Assembly: GCF_006715055.1 (NCBI RefSeq)
Contig: NZ_VFMN01000001.1
Coordinates: forward strand, 248,001-312,000
Reading direction: 5' to 3'
DNA from: Lapillicoccus jejuensis
GTDB lineage: Bacteria; Actinomycetota; Actinomycetes; Actinomycetales; Dermatophilaceae
Length of the DNA: 64,000 nt
Shown: piece by piece, positions 46,672-56,488 of the stretch
How the letters are laid out: every line of letters starts with the position of its first letter
Position numbering within the stretch: position 1 is the first letter of the stretch
Notes under the pieces: model-generated
What the model was told of the DNA's origin: nothing
Databases searched by the model: none
The model's input: only the letters and a program-made list of their open reading frames with translations
Made by a program: the position numbers and the translations under genes

Positions 46672-46725
46672 GCTAGGTCCTATACCGACGGCAGCGCGGC
46701 TAGGTCCTATCCCGACGGCAGCGCA
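46672..46725. repeat. 27-bp tandem duplication spanning a stop codon
   Basis: The 27-bp unit beginning GCTAGGTCCTAT is repeated back to back with a single difference in the middle (A versus C). Both copies carry a TAG stop in the frame of the convergent minus-strand gene, so the duplication did not change the protein. Confidence 0.85.
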
Positions 46726-47462
46726 GGAAGCTTGGCCCTCAGCTCCTCAAGGGGTCCGGCCGAAGAATCGGCGTCGACGCCAACCCGGGCCGCCAACTCC
46801 AAGAGGAGACGAGTGCCGGGGTCACACAGCGTGAGTTCCGTTTCAACAGACTTGACGCGTTGGTCCATCTGACGGTCCCAGAGCTTCTTGGCGCCATACC
46901 CCACGGCCGCGGCCGGCCCCAGCATGGCTGCTCCCGCCGCGGCCGAGAATCCAGCGGCGACCGCTCCCGCAGCTCCAGCACCTGTCGCTGCCCCTCCTGC
47001 ACCTGCAGCAGCGGAGGCGACCTTGCTAATACTCCAGGAAGATTTTTGGCGGATCAGCTTGGTCCGAGATGCTCTGAGCCCATCGATGGCGTCGTTCTGC
47101 AGTTTGGCGGCGCGCAACGCTGCTCGCCGAGCAAGGTCCGGTTCGTCCAAGTTCCACCAGCAGGATGCAAGGGCAGCCTCCGCCATGGCTTGGACTATGG
47201 GCCCAGCGGCATCGCGAGTACCTACATCGGTGAACTTCGCCCGAGCCTCCTCCAACAACGCTACCCGTCGTTCAAGCGTGCCGGCCGTAGCGGCCTGCTC
47301 CAAGCGGGCGAAGCCCTCATGCAGTGGCTGAGTCACAAGGCTTGCCACCTTGGCGTCTAGCCCCTCAAGTGCGTGGTCGGCGCGCGATCGAATGATGCCC
47401 GTCGCGGTGGCGGTCTTGACGCTCAGGCTCAGAAGGGCCAGACATAAGGACACCGGCTCCAT
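46707..47462 (-). CDS. Hypothetical glycine/alanine-rich protein
   Basis: A 251-residue protein. The first 130 residues are helical (KVASLVTQPLHEGFARLEQAA...ASCWWNLDEPDLARRAALRAAKL). A Gly/Ala-rich hydrophobic block follows (AAAGAGGAATGAGAAGAVAAG) that could insert into membranes, and then a charged tail. It may be a TPR-like scaffold with a membrane or pore segment; this is weak. It is divergent from the resolvase gene. Confidence 0.6.
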   Translation of the reverse strand: MEPVSLCLALLSLSVKTATATGIIRSRADHALEGLDAKVASLVTQPLHEGFARLEQAATAGTLERRVALLEEARAKFTDVGTRDAAGPIVQAMAEAALASCWWNLDEPDLARRAALRAAKLQNDAIDGLRASRTKLIRQKSSWSISKVASAAAGAGGAATGAGAAGAVAAGFSAAAGAAMLGPAAAVGYGAKKLWDRQMDQRVKSVETELTLCDPGTRLLLELAARVGVDADSSAGPLEELRAKLPALPSG

Positions 47463-47753
47463 CGGTTAGACGCGTCCTCGCCAGTTGAGCCCGAAGGGAA
47501 GCCGCGCAGACGCTCGCCGACGGCCCCGGGACGACTGAACTCGGAACGAGCCCATACCGACAGAAGTGCCAAGCCCGCGACGGCTGGCTGTGAGTCGAAG
47601 CGGTCCTACCCGAATGGTCTTGCGAAACGAGAAGCCCATGGCTGTTCAGCCTAGCCGCAGCCGGCCTTGCCGATCAGTGGATTGCAAGCCGCCGATGTCG
47701 ACCCCCGGCCTCCGGGCGAACCCCTCGCCGGCTCAGAAACGAACCATTCCGAG
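47463..47753. other. Intergenic region between divergent genes
   Basis: There is no gene here. As the region upstream of a resolvase it could contain a res site, but I could not find the three clear inverted-repeat subsites expected. Confidence 0.4.
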
Positions 47754-47786
47754 ACGCCCCGCCGGCTGGTCACCGGGGGGGCGTTT
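47754..47786 (+). promoter_or_regulatory. Leader hairpin upstream of the resolvase
   Basis: ACGCCCC pairs with GGGGCGT followed by TT, with an inner CCGG/CCGG pairing. It lies 52 bp before the resolvase start. Together with 43,993 and 45,145 it is the third terminator-like hairpin found in a leader on this element. Confidence 0.5.
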
Positions 47787-47837
47787 GGACGTCCAGAACT
47801 CGCGACCGAAATAAACGTCTCACAAGGAGCGGCAACC

Positions 47838-48416
47838 ATGAGTAATGCGAACCCCGTCGACCACGCGCTCATCGGATACGTACGTGTCTCCACCCTCGAA
47901 CAGCACGAGGCCCTGCAGGTCGACGCCCTGCGCGCGGCCGGCTGCGCACGCCTTTTCACCGATAAGGCATCCGGCAAGCTCGAGCGCCGGCCAGCCCTCG
48001 ATGCGCTGCTCGAGCAGCTTCGTCCAGGGGACAGTGTTGTCGTGTGGCGACTCGACCGACTCGGCCGCAGCCTGCGCCATCTCATCGACACAGTGCAGAC
48101 ATTGGAGCATCAGGGCGTCGCCTTCCGGAGCCTGACCGAAAGCATCGATACGACCACCCCCGGAGGGAAGCTGATCTTCCACGTCTTCGGGGCCCTCGCC
48201 GAGTTCGAACGAGATCTCATTCGAGAGCGGACCATGGCTGGGCTCACTGCCGCTCGCGCCCGTGGACGTACGGGCGGTAGGCCGACAGTCTGGACGCCAG
48301 AGAAGCTGCGGGTCGCCAGGCAGTTGCTCGACAGCCAGGAGCACGACATTGCCGCCATTGCTCGAGTCGTCGGGGTCAGTCGGGCGTCCGTCTACAGGGC
48401 ACTCCGAAGGACCTAG
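47838..48416 (+). CDS. Small serine resolvase/invertase
   Basis: A 192-residue recombinase of the Tn3 resolvase/Pin type. It has GYVRVSTLEQ near residue 13 with the catalytic serine, VVWRLDRLGRSLRHLI near residue 70, and GALAEFERDLIRERT near residue 121. The C-terminal HTH is IAAIARVVGVSRASVYRAL. AAGGAG lies 10 bp before ATG 47838. It could resolve multimers of the excised element, or be left from a transposon. No transposase of that type remains. Confidence 0.92.
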   Translation: MSNANPVDHALIGYVRVSTLEQHEALQVDALRAAGCARLFTDKASGKLERRPALDALLEQLRPGDSVVVWRLDRLGRSLRHLIDTVQTLEHQGVAFRSLTESIDTTTPGGKLIFHVFGALAEFERDLIRERTMAGLTAARARGRTGGRPTVWTPEKLRVARQLLDSQEHDIAAIARVVGVSRASVYRALRRT

Positions 48417-48429
48417 AGCCAACAAGGAC

Positions 48430-48462
48430 TGGCCCCCTCTCGCAAATCGCGAGAGGGGGCCA
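48430..48462 (+). terminator. Rho-independent terminator after the resolvase
   Basis: TGGCCCCCTCTCGC pairs exactly with GCGAGAGGGGGCCA across a short AAAT-type loop, 14 bp after the resolvase stop. A second weaker stem and TTTCGTCATTTT follow. Confidence 0.88.
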
Positions 48463-48543
48463 CGTGGCCCTTTCGTCATTTTAGACAAGGATTGCAGGCG
48501 CCTGCCGTTCTTGGGCTGGCGGCGTCTGGGTGGGGGCCGAGTG

Positions 48544-49542
48544 TCATTTGTTTGCGGCACCTGCCATGTCGAGAGCAATGTCAACGATCATGTCCTCCTG
48601 TCCTCCGACGAGGTGACGTCGACCCACCTCGACGAGGATGTCGCGGACTTCGAGGTCGTGCTCGTCAGCGGCTCGCTCGGCGTGACGCAGGAAGCTGGAG
48701 TAGACGCCGGCGTAACCCAGGGTGAGCGTTTCGCGGTCGACGCGGACGGGTCGGTCCTGCAGGGGGCGCACCAGGTCCTCAGCGGCGTCCTGCACCGCGA
48801 ACAGGTCGCAGCCGTGTACCCAGCCGGTGAGGTTCGCGACGGCGACGAAAGCCTCCAGCGGGCAGTTGCCGGCGCCGGCTCCGAGCCCGGTGAGGGACGC
48901 GTCGACGCGGGTGACACCTTCCTCGACGGCGACGACGGAGTTCGCCACGGACAGTGAGAGGTTCTCGTGGGCGTGGATGCCGATCGCGGTGCCCGCGTCG
49001 AGGACCTCGCGGTACGCGCGAACGCGCTCCCGGACGCCGGTCATGGTCAGTCGGCCGCCGGAGTCCGTGACGTACACACAGTGCGCCCCGTAGGACTCCA
49101 TCAACGCGGCCTGCCGGGCGAACTCGTGGGCGGGGGCCATGTGGCTCATCATGAGGAAGCCGGAGACGTCGAGCCCGAGGTCGCGTGCGGTGGCGATGTG
49201 CTGGGCGGAGACGTCGGCTTCGGTGCAGTGGGTCGCGACGCGGACGGAGCGCACGCCGAGGTCGGCGGCGCGACGCAGGTCCTCGATGGTCCCGATGCCG
49301 GGCAGGAGCAAGGTGGTGAGTCGGGCGTGCGTCAGGTGTGCGGCGGCGACCTCGAGCCATTTCCAGTCGGTGTGGGAGCCGGGTCCGTAGGTCAGGCTGC
49401 CGCCGGCCAGCCCGTCGCCGTGGGCGACCTCGATGGCGTCGACGCCGGCAGCGTTGAGGGCGGCGACGATGCGGCCCAGGTCGCCGGGGGCAAGCCGGTG
49501 GCGCAGGGCGTGCATGCCGTCGCGGAACGTGACGTCCTGCAC
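48544..49542 (-). CDS. 4-hydroxy-2-oxovalerate aldolase, N terminus clipped
   Basis: A 332-residue protein matching the DmpG/HsaF family, which cleaves 4-hydroxy-2-oxoacids to pyruvate and an aldehyde. It has [13 protein letters not shown] (metal/catalytic Arg-Asp and His), [31 protein letters not shown], and MMSHMAP...YVTDSGG. The start GTG 49542 begins at QDVTFRDG; relatives have about 8 more residues, and the usual Leu-Arg-Asp is Phe-Arg-Asp. No ribosome-binding site is seen. The acetaldehyde dehydrogenase partner normally encoded beside it is absent, so it may be inactive. Confidence 0.82.
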   Translation of the reverse strand: MQDVTFRDGMHALRHRLAPGDLGRIVAALNAAGVDAIEVAHGDGLAGGSLTYGPGSHTDWKWLEVAAAHLTHARLTTLLLPGIGTIEDLRRAADLGVRSVRVATHCTEADVSAQHIATARDLGLDVSGFLMMSHMAPAHEFARQAALMESYGAHCVYVTDSGGRLTMTGVRERVRAYREVLDAGTAIGIHAHENLSLSVANSVVAVEEGVTRVDASLTGLGAGAGNCPLEAFVAVANLTGWVHGCDLFAVQDAAEDLVRPLQDRPVRVDRETLTLGYAGVYSSFLRHAERAADEHDLEVRDILVEVGRRHLVGGQEDMIVDIALDMAGAANK

Positions 49543-49572
49543 CGATCGGTGGGCGCGGCAGGCATCAGGCGC

Positions 49573-49703
49573 GCGCCTCCGCCTCGACGACAGACAGTCC
49601 CGTAGTCGTAGTAGGTCCCCTCGGGCGCCGCCCACATCACCATGTGAGCGGTTCTTCCATCGCCGCCCACCGCCCACTCCCCGAATCCGATTTCCTCGCC
49701 CAT
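49573..49703 (-). pseudogene. Truncated small ORF at the aldolase junction
   Basis: From ATG 49703 the minus strand reads [20 protein letters not shown] and then [15 protein letters not shown] before its coding pattern is lost near 49,573. It probably followed the DUF6907-like gene as part of a small operon. The aldolase fragment has been joined to its end. Identity unknown. Confidence 0.3.
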
Positions 49704-49718
49704 GTCTCACAGGATGCA

Positions 49719-49990
49719 TCACACGGGGGGCCTGACTGCGTCCTGCGGCTCCAGTAGAGCGGCAGCTTCGAGGAGCCTGGCAGCGACCCGTCGTGCCTGA
49801 TCCGCCGTCAGCTGGGCGTCGTCGGCATACAGCAGGACGCCTGGCCTGTCGCGGTCCGGCGGGTTCTCGACGATCACGTCGACGTGGCGCTTTCCCTCGT
49901 CCGCCCGCCACGCCAGGACGACGCGAGTGCACCAGCCCTGGTCTTCCCCTGGCAACCCGCCCGCGTGGGCAGTACAGAAGTTCTCGTGAA
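49719..49990 (-). pseudogene. DUF6907-like protein, 5' end lost
   Basis: Read on the minus strand it gives [25 protein letters not shown] and [22 protein letters not shown]. The cysteine pattern and the final [13 protein letters not shown] helix match the DUF6907-type proteins found at 59,670. The start codon region is missing; the sequence passes directly into a phage gene remnant on the other strand near 50,000. It is a fragment. Confidence 0.6.
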
Positions 49991-49998
49991 CCGCCTGC

Positions 49999-50464
49999 GG
50001 TATCCGCGGCGGTCAGCGGGTTCGGGTCACTCCTGAGCGACGCAGGCTCGAGGCTCATCGGCGGCCTCATCGACGGCATCCGCTCGCGGCTGCCCGACGT
50101 GGGCGGCGCCGTGAGCAGCATCGCCGGGACTATCAAGGGCTTCTTCCCCGGATCCCCGGTGAAGACCGGACCGCTTAGGTCGTGGAACAACGGCGGCGCT
50201 GGCAAGAGGCTCATGCAGCAGGGCCTCATCAGCGGGATGCTCGCGCAGTCCAACGCCGTCGCCGACGCCTCCCGTACGGTCGCCTCGCGCGTCACGGCAG
50301 GCACGGCCGGCCTCGGTATCGCCGCCGTCAGTCAGACCACCGGACGAGGCGACGTCATTTTCAACGGCAACGTCGGATGGGACCCCGCCACCGTCGCCCA
50401 GCAGATCGAGATCAAGCGTCGCGACTCCGTCGTCGCCAACTCGCTCAGGGTCGCGGTGGGCTGA
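49999..50464 (+). pseudogene. Phage tail tape-measure protein C-terminal remnant
   Basis: About 150 residues in one frame end at 50,464. They include [39 protein letters not shown] and [16 protein letters not shown], which is the classic end of siphophage tape-measure proteins. The rest of the gene and all other tail genes are missing. A prophage once contributed here. It begins abruptly at the junction with the DUF6907-like fragment. Confidence 0.78.
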
Positions 50465-50604
50465 CCTGACCCCCGTCTGGGGCCTCGAAAGGGGCCTCAG
50501 GCGGGGTGTGGGGCCAAAAGTCCCAGAGTCGTAGGAAGTGGCGGGAGCCGAACTGAACCGCCCCGGGGTGTCCGGAGACTCCAATCGTTGGGAGAGTTGG
50601 AGTC

Positions 50605-51884
<1,280 letters not shown>

Positions 51885-51981
51885 GTCTCCGGACTCCCCG
51901 GGGCGGTTCAGACTCGACCGCCTCGTAGGCTGGTGCGCTTCGTGAATACGCACGACGACTGCCAATCTCTATGCTCACTGC

Positions 51982-52809
51982 GTGATGCAAGATTCATTTC
52001 GGAGTGCCGGCGATCTTGACGTCGAGGGCTTGCCTCAGATGTGGCATGGAATGGATCTGCTTTGGCAGCGCGTGTTGGAGCTCAGAGACCCCCCGGCTGA
52101 TCTCAGGTTGTCCGCACGCCGCTTCGACCTCGCACAGACTGCGGGCCATCGGGTCTACATCGGTGCCGACAGGCATCTGCAGTGCGCCATGGACAACCAC
52201 CGAGCACTCGTCGGGCTCCTTAACGCGCACGGCGCAACCCCGTGGGCGCCGTGGAATCTCTTACGGCCCAGCCTCGAGGCTGCCGTACTGGCGGCGTGGG
52301 TCTTGGAATCGAATGATGGGTTGACGCGTAGAACTCGTGGTCTGCAACTAGAGCTCATCGACAACAGTGAGCGCTCAAAGTATTGGCGTGAGCTCGAGCT
52401 TCTTCCCGGTGGAACCGGCAGGGAGGTGGCTCGCCAAATGGCCGCAGCCCAAGCACGTGTTGTCCCGATTTACCGCGCCGAGGCCGAGGATCTAGGGGTC
52501 AGTTACGAAAAGTTGTGCCATTCGAACGTGGTCATACGCGACATAATCGGGCAGCTGGGTTATATGAAGTCTGACAAGAGTTTCGCTGCTCTCGCACGCG
52601 CCACCTGGCGCTCACTCTCGGGATTTCAGCATGGGCATGGTTATGCCCTGCTGACTGGCTCGGATATGACCGTCGTTGCTCCTACTCAGGGAGGGCAGGT
52701 CTCTCACTTGGTGATCAACGACGAAAGATTCGTCACCTGCGCCACGGTGGTTGCCCATGTCATGACAGAGGCTATGCAACTGTGGGTCCGGCGGTCTACA
52801 CAGATCTGA
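51982..52809 (+). CDS. Hypothetical protein (DUF5677-like helical layout)
   Basis: A 275-residue mainly helical soluble protein. Features are NHRALVGLLNAHGATPWAPWNLLRPSLEAAVLAAWVLE near residue 73 and SVSYEKLCHSN-like spacing later, ending with an aromatic-rich helix. The length and histidine/aromatic pattern recall DUF5677-type proteins found on mobile islands, but I cannot be certain. It starts at GTG 51982 just right of the IS, so its promoter may have been altered by the insertion. Confidence 0.55.
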   Translation: MMQDSFRSAGDLDVEGLPQMWHGMDLLWQRVLELRDPPADLRLSARRFDLAQTAGHRVYIGADRHLQCAMDNHRALVGLLNAHGATPWAPWNLLRPSLEAAVLAAWVLESNDGLTRRTRGLQLELIDNSERSKYWRELELLPGGTGREVARQMAAAQARVVPIYRAEAEDLGVSYEKLCHSNVVIRDIIGQLGYMKSDKSFAALARATWRSLSGFQHGHGYALLTGSDMTVVAPTQGGQVSHLVINDERFVTCATVVAHVMTEAMQLWVRRSTQI

Positions 52810-52932
52810 TCTGAGGCCAAGTCGGACGGAAACGGCTGCAACATCCTGCCCCACCGAGTCCGCAAATCCACTTGGCCAACTAAGCCAGTTGCACAAGCCG
52901 CGCAACACCCTGATCCTGGAGCGATAAGGACA

Positions 52933-53661
52933 TCAAGGCCTCCGGGGCGCTCGAAGGCGCCCCAAAGGCCCACGAGATCTGGATGTCGGAAGTTCCTCGT
53001 CCTGCCTCTGTCGGCGCGCGGCCGTCATCTCGCGACGTGTCTTCTCGATCTCCACAGCGACGTCCTTAACCGCCTTGCGTACATAGTCCAATGTTCCCTC
53101 CGGAGCGATGGCCGTGTGCCTCCATTCGGACCAGTTGATGTGGGTCACCACCTGTTCGATCGGACCGAAGGGCCCTTCCGCGTCGAGAGTCAGCGTTCGT
53201 CTCTCGAGGTCGGCGCCCTCTGCTAGGAGATCCCACGAAACAGCGAAGGACCACTCCAAGGCGCGGCCTGGCGCGAGGGAGCTGAGCCCTGAGGCGAGGA
53301 TGGCCTCGGTGTCACGGATGCTGGCCGAGATCGGTCCAAACGTATTGGGCAGCGGAGGCTCGATTGTTACGGTGATGTTCTTGGCGACAGTCGGTCCCTC
53401 GTTCTTCAGAATCAGCACGACCAGGCCACCCTGTCTGTTGTCGGGCCGGATGTCGGCCCAGACGGTGGGCTGACTCGACTGCCGCAGGAGGTCCATCTGG
53501 AGCTGAGCCTGCTGCCTCGCAGTCTCAGCCTGGATCTTTGCGGCCTTTGCCGCTCGCGCCGTGAAGGGCAGCGAGGCGATAGCAGCAACGGCCGCCACCA
53601 CGGCCGCGACGGTCGGAGTCAGGGACGTAACGGTGGCAAGGTCCACACCTGTGGGGAGCAT
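52933..53661 (-). CDS. Hypothetical membrane-anchored beta-domain protein
   Basis: A 242-residue protein. It has a transmembrane helix at residues 14-33 (TPTVAAVVAAVAAIASLPFT), a coiled helix (AKAAKIQAETARQQAQLQMDLL), and a beta domain with an Ig-like feel (VVLILKNEGPTVAKNITVTIEPPLP). A basic tail follows (EIEKTRREMTAARRQRQDEE). It resembles 42,864-43,601 in plan. The role is unknown; membrane sensor or effector proteins of defence islands often look like this, but that is only suggestive. Confidence 0.6.
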   Translation of the reverse strand: MLPTGVDLATVTSLTPTVAAVVAAVAAIASLPFTARAAKAAKIQAETARQQAQLQMDLLRQSSQPTVWADIRPDNRQGGLVVLILKNEGPTVAKNITVTIEPPLPNTFGPISASIRDTEAILASGLSSLAPGRALEWSFAVSWDLLAEGADLERRTLTLDAEGPFGPIEQVVTHINWSEWRHTAIAPEGTLDYVRKAVKDVAVEIEKTRREMTAARRQRQDEELPTSRSRGPLGRLRAPRRP

Positions 53662-54161
53662 GCGGGCATGCTCTCGCCCCGCTCGGTCAACCGCATGCCA
53701 AAGTGAGCGAGTGCCCTACCCAGGCCGACCAGTCCTTGACGTCCTGCCCCAGTTCCACGGCACCGCCGGCGTCCGGCAGACGCCCGAGCAGCGCCGGCAA
53801 CTCCTCGAGTTCGTCGCTGCTGAGTACCCCAGGGTTGCTCGCTGCGGGAGCTGGCCGAGTTGACGGGTCGGACACAGACGGCGATCCGGCGAGCGCTCAA
53901 CGAGGCGAGCGTCCCGCGTCGGGGTCGTGGGGCACCCTCGTCGCACGATCGACGTGTGAGGTGCTCGGTTGAGTCGCTCCGGCTCCGGCTCCGGCTCGAC
54001 CTATCGCGTACTAGGAGGAACACGGCTCCAAGCACTCCGAAGCCGATGAAAGCGATGGCCACGATCGAGAAGGGGTTGCCTCGCGCCGCTCCACCCGCCG
54101 ATGTGCAGATCCCTAGCACGCCAAAGATGAGGAGTAGCCACGCACCACGTCGCTCGGTCAC
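53619..54161 (-). CDS. Small membrane protein, third gene of a coupled operon
   Basis: The start is GTG 54161, 2 bp after the previous stop, with GGAGAT 5 bp upstream. The first 60 residues have two membrane segments (WLLLIFGVLGICTSAGGAA and SIVAIAFIGFGVLGAVFLLV). The following Ser/Arg-rich part to residue 180 has poor coding character and overlaps an HTH remnant on the other strand, so the original gene may have ended earlier. Function unknown. Confidence 0.5.
   Translation of the reverse strand: MTERRGAWLLLIFGVLGICTSAGGAARGNPFSIVAIAFIGFGVLGAVFLLVRDRSSRSRSRSDSTEHLTRRSCDEGAPRPRRGTLASLSARRIAVCVRPVNSASSRSEQPWGTQQRRTRGVAGAARASAGRRRCRGTGAGRQGLVGLGRALAHFGMRLTERGESMPACSPQVWTLPPLRP
53713..53950 (+). 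pseudogene. Frameshifted helix-turn-helix protein remnant
   Basis: One frame reads EQRRQLLEFVAAEYPR and, after a one-base shift near 53,830, another reads SLRELAELTGRTQTAIRRALNEASVPRRGRG. Together they spell a small actinobacterial HTH protein of the type ending in a GRG tail. The shift breaks it. Confidence 0.55.
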
Positions 54162-54162
54162 G

Positions 54163-54564
54163 TCATCTCCATAGCGGCCGCGGGTGGATGCCCCGCCGCC
54201 GAGCCGTTAATAGGTAGCGGGACTGGATAACAAACCCGACGACGGCGAACGCAGCGAACAGGCCGCCAACGGCGTACCGGAACGTCGAACCGGCCTCGCC
54301 GTCATGAGGGGTTAGAGCGAAGTACACGGCGATCAGGAATCCGACGACGGCCGTGGGAAGAGACGACAGGCACTGCTCGACTTCCAACACCGCGACACGT
54401 CGGTCCTCTTCGCTGATCGGTTTGCCCAACTGGACAGCCTTGTGTACGCGCCTCATCTCGTACCCGGCGGTCGCTAACTCCTTCCGGTTCCGCCTTCGCC
54501 ACCGAACCGTCAGGATGGTGTTCACGACGGCCAAAGCGACCGCCACGAACAGCAACGCTGTCAC
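54163..54564 (-). CDS. Small membrane protein, second gene of a coupled operon
   Basis: A 133-residue protein with three membrane segments (LLFVAVALAVVNTILTV, LPTAVVGFLIAVYFAL, VGGLFAAFAVVGFVIQ). A charged cytoplasmic loop (LGKPISEEDRRVAVLEVEQCL) lies between the first two. The start GTG 54564 overlaps the upstream stop as GTGA. I do not recognise the family. Confidence 0.65.
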   Translation of the reverse strand: MTALLFVAVALAVVNTILTVRWRRRNRKELATAGYEMRRVHKAVQLGKPISEEDRRVAVLEVEQCLSSLPTAVVGFLIAVYFALTPHDGEAGSTFRYAVGGLFAAFAVVGFVIQSRYLLTARRRGIHPRPLWR

Positions 54565-55193
54565 AGGGCTCCGGCTTTCTTGCCGCTCTTGACCGTAACG
54601 ATGCCCTCGGCGCGAGCGCCGGTCATCGCGCGCCGTAGCTGCACGAAAGCGACGGCAGACAGCCCGACCGCGATCACCATCAGCGCCACCATGAGCCAGG
54701 GGGTTGGTTGGTGGTTGACCACTGCGAGCACTAGTGCCCCGACTCCTAGCAGTAGCAGTGGCGCTAGGAAGAATGGAGCGGTGCGCAGTTGGCGTGCCGC
54801 TGAGTTCACGTAGGCCTGAGCGATGGGTCGGTCGCTGTCGGCGAGGGGATCGCCGCGACGAGGCGCCTTGACCACTCGACGGATGTCCTGTCGGTCCCCG
54901 CTGGCCATCAACGCGCGGGCCGTTGTCGGGCGATGGAAGAAGCGCCGCCGGACAAACCAGTACTCGACCGGCAGGACCAGGATGAGCACCGCAAGCACCA
55001 CCCACGGCACCCACGTGGGCAACGGGTGGTGGCCCGGGCGTGGGTGTGGAGGGTTCAGCCGGTCGTTCAGCGTGATGACGACGAACATCACCGGCACCAT
55101 GATGAGCGGCATGAGCCAGATGCGTCGCCATGCTCGCTTGAGCCGAGCGTTCTGCTCCGGCGTCAGGTCGTCGACGTCGTTGCGCTGCCCCAC
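54561..55193 (-). CDS. Membrane protein, first gene of a coupled operon
   Basis: A 210-residue protein with four membrane segments (LMPLIMVPVMFVVITL, WVPWVVLAVLILVLPV, FLAPLLLLGVGALVLAV, VALMVIAVGLSAVAFV) and a cytoplasmic middle loop. I chose GTG 55193 (VGQRNDVDDLTPEQNARL); longer extensions are not coding-like. It overlaps the next gene by 4 bp, so three membrane proteins are made in fixed order. They may form a complex. Function unknown. Confidence 0.65.
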   Translation of the reverse strand: MGQRNDVDDLTPEQNARLKRAWRRIWLMPLIMVPVMFVVITLNDRLNPPHPRPGHHPLPTWVPWVVLAVLILVLPVEYWFVRRRFFHRPTTARALMASGDRQDIRRVVKAPRRGDPLADSDRPIAQAYVNSAARQLRTAPFFLAPLLLLGVGALVLAVVNHQPTPWLMVALMVIAVGLSAVAFVQLRRAMTGARAEGIVTVKSGKKAGAL

Positions 55194-55299
55194 GGCTACC
55201 CCCGGATGAGTAGTTGTCAGCCGAAACGTAGCGACAGCCCAAGCGGTTCGCAGCCAATCGCCATTTCTCGCGACTTGGCAACCCCTGACGCCTACTGTC

Positions 55300-55515
55300 A
55301 TGCGCATGCGCGAGACGACGACGCGAGGGCGTTGGGGGTGGGTTTGGCTCGTAGCCGGATCCCTGTACGTGCTGCTGGGAGCCGCTGGCCTGGTGGACCT
55401 ACTCTTGTGCTCGGACCGCCAGTGGACCTCAGCCGGCTGGGGGCTCTTCTTCATCGGACTTGGCGTCCTGTGGCTGTCCAAGTGGCGAAGTAAGCGGCCC
55501 TTTCCTCGTGGCTGA
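55300..55515 (+). CDS. Very small two-helix membrane protein
   Basis: A 71-residue protein with WVWLVAGSLYVLLGAAGLVDLLL and GWGLFFIGLGVLWLSKW as membrane helices. It is divergent from the membrane-protein operon at 55,193 and overlaps the 3' end of the minus-strand gene at 55,429-55,770. Either of the overlapping pair could be spurious. Confidence 0.45.
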   Translation: MRMRETTTRGRWGWVWLVAGSLYVLLGAAGLVDLLLCSDRQWTSAGWGLFFIGLGVLWLSKWRSKRPFPRG

Positions 55516-55770
55516 GCGGTGGACTGCTCTCAGTCTCGGCCAGTACCGCCCCGACCGACGCCACAAGGTCAGAGCTGAGCCGGCAAGGCCAACGCTGAGC
55601 ATCACTAGTCCCGCAAGGGCCGGGAGACCAACACCGATGAGCGGCAACGGTCGACCAGATGGATCCTCCAGGTGGTCGCGCCACACGACGGTAGCTGCGA
55701 CCCCACACAGGCCGAGCAGGATGCAGAGCACCCACGGCCAGAGTCGATTCCGACGGCTTCTACGTGACAT
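55429..55770 (-). CDS. Small two-helix membrane protein
   Basis: A 113-residue protein starting at ATG 55770 (MSRRSRRNRLWPW) with helices LWPWVLCILLGLCGVAATVV and LPALAGLVMLSVGLAGSALTL. The tail is hydrophilic and acidic (DAKSDEEEPPAG). It overlaps the convergent 71-residue gene by 87 bp. Confidence 0.45.
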   Translation of the reverse strand: MSRRSRRNRLWPWVLCILLGLCGVAATVVWRDHLEDPSGRPLPLIGVGLPALAGLVMLSVGLAGSALTLWRRSGRYWPRLRAVHRSATRKGPLTSPLGQPQDAKSDEEEPPAG

Positions 55771-55852
55771 CACGAGCGCCTCCGCGCCACGACCCACCAC
55801 GCGATGAGGCAGCATCCGACCCCGAACAGCGCGCCCATCCAGAAGTCTAAGG

Positions 55853-56071
55853 TCACTCGCGCTCGCGATCGCGCACGTCGCGTCGGTTGGCCAAGACGTT
55901 CAGAATGTTGCCGGCAGCGACCAGGGCGAGGCCGGTCGGCAGGATCCAGGGCAGACGATGCATTCCGCCCCTAGCGATAAGCACCAACGACACCAGCAGC
56001 AGGATCACCCCCGCGATCAGCAGAAGGAACACGAGGCCCCGGCCCTGCAGCCTGAGCCTGGGTGTCGCCAT
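55853..56071 (-). CDS. Small two-helix membrane protein
   Basis: A 72-residue protein with helices LVFLLLIAGVILLLVSLVLIA and WILPTGLALVAAGNILNVLA and a charged C terminus (RRDVRDRERE). It starts at ATG 56071. It belongs to a run of tiny membrane proteins between 53.6 and 56.8 kb. Confidence 0.55.
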   Translation of the reverse strand: MATPRLRLQGRGLVFLLLIAGVILLLVSLVLIARGGMHRLPWILPTGLALVAAGNILNVLANRRDVRDRERE

Positions 56072-56137
56072 GGGGCGAGGCTACGTGGCGCTTGCGACGG
56101 CTCACCAGTGTCCGAGCCGGCGCCTACCATCCCGGTC

Positions 56138-56488
56138 ATGGCCCAGCTCGCGTACTACAGCCTCTGCGACTGGCACCCGTCTGCCGGACCCGAGGGAGAG
56201 TGGCTGTCCGCCTGGGCTGAGGCTGGCTGGCTCCCTGAGTGGCCGCCGCCCTACGAGGGCGTCTGGTGCTCGGTCGGCGGGGTGGCGCGCAAGCGGTACT
56301 CGATGGTCCGGGCTGGGTCTTTCGCCGACCGATACGCCGATCAACGGCCCCGTCACCGGTTACGGTCCGACCGTGACCCATCAAGAACGGCCCGGAAGGG
56401 ACCTGCGCTGGCTCGCGATCTACGTCGCTTCGTCTTTCCTTGGTCTGGGCACTGCCCAACTCGTGGTGGGTCTCATCACCGCCTTTGA
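56138..56488 (+). CDS. Hypothetical tryptophan-rich protein
   Basis: A 116-residue frame starting at ATG 56138 (MAQLAYYSLCDWHPSAGPEG), with a tryptophan-rich first 60 residues (WLSAWAEAGWLPEWPPPYEGVW). Coding quality falls after about residue 75, where it overlaps the start of the next membrane protein gene. The real gene may have been truncated or be shorter. Confidence 0.4.
   Translation: MAQLAYYSLCDWHPSAGPEGEWLSAWAEAGWLPEWPPPYEGVWCSVGGVARKRYSMVRAGSFADRYADQRPRHRLRSDRDPSRTARKGPALARDLRRFVFPWSGHCPTRGGSHHRL

Noticed and set aside
47463-47837. Tn3-type res site and a remaining transposon
   Set aside because: I could not find the paired inverted-repeat subsites, and no Tn3 transposase is nearby.
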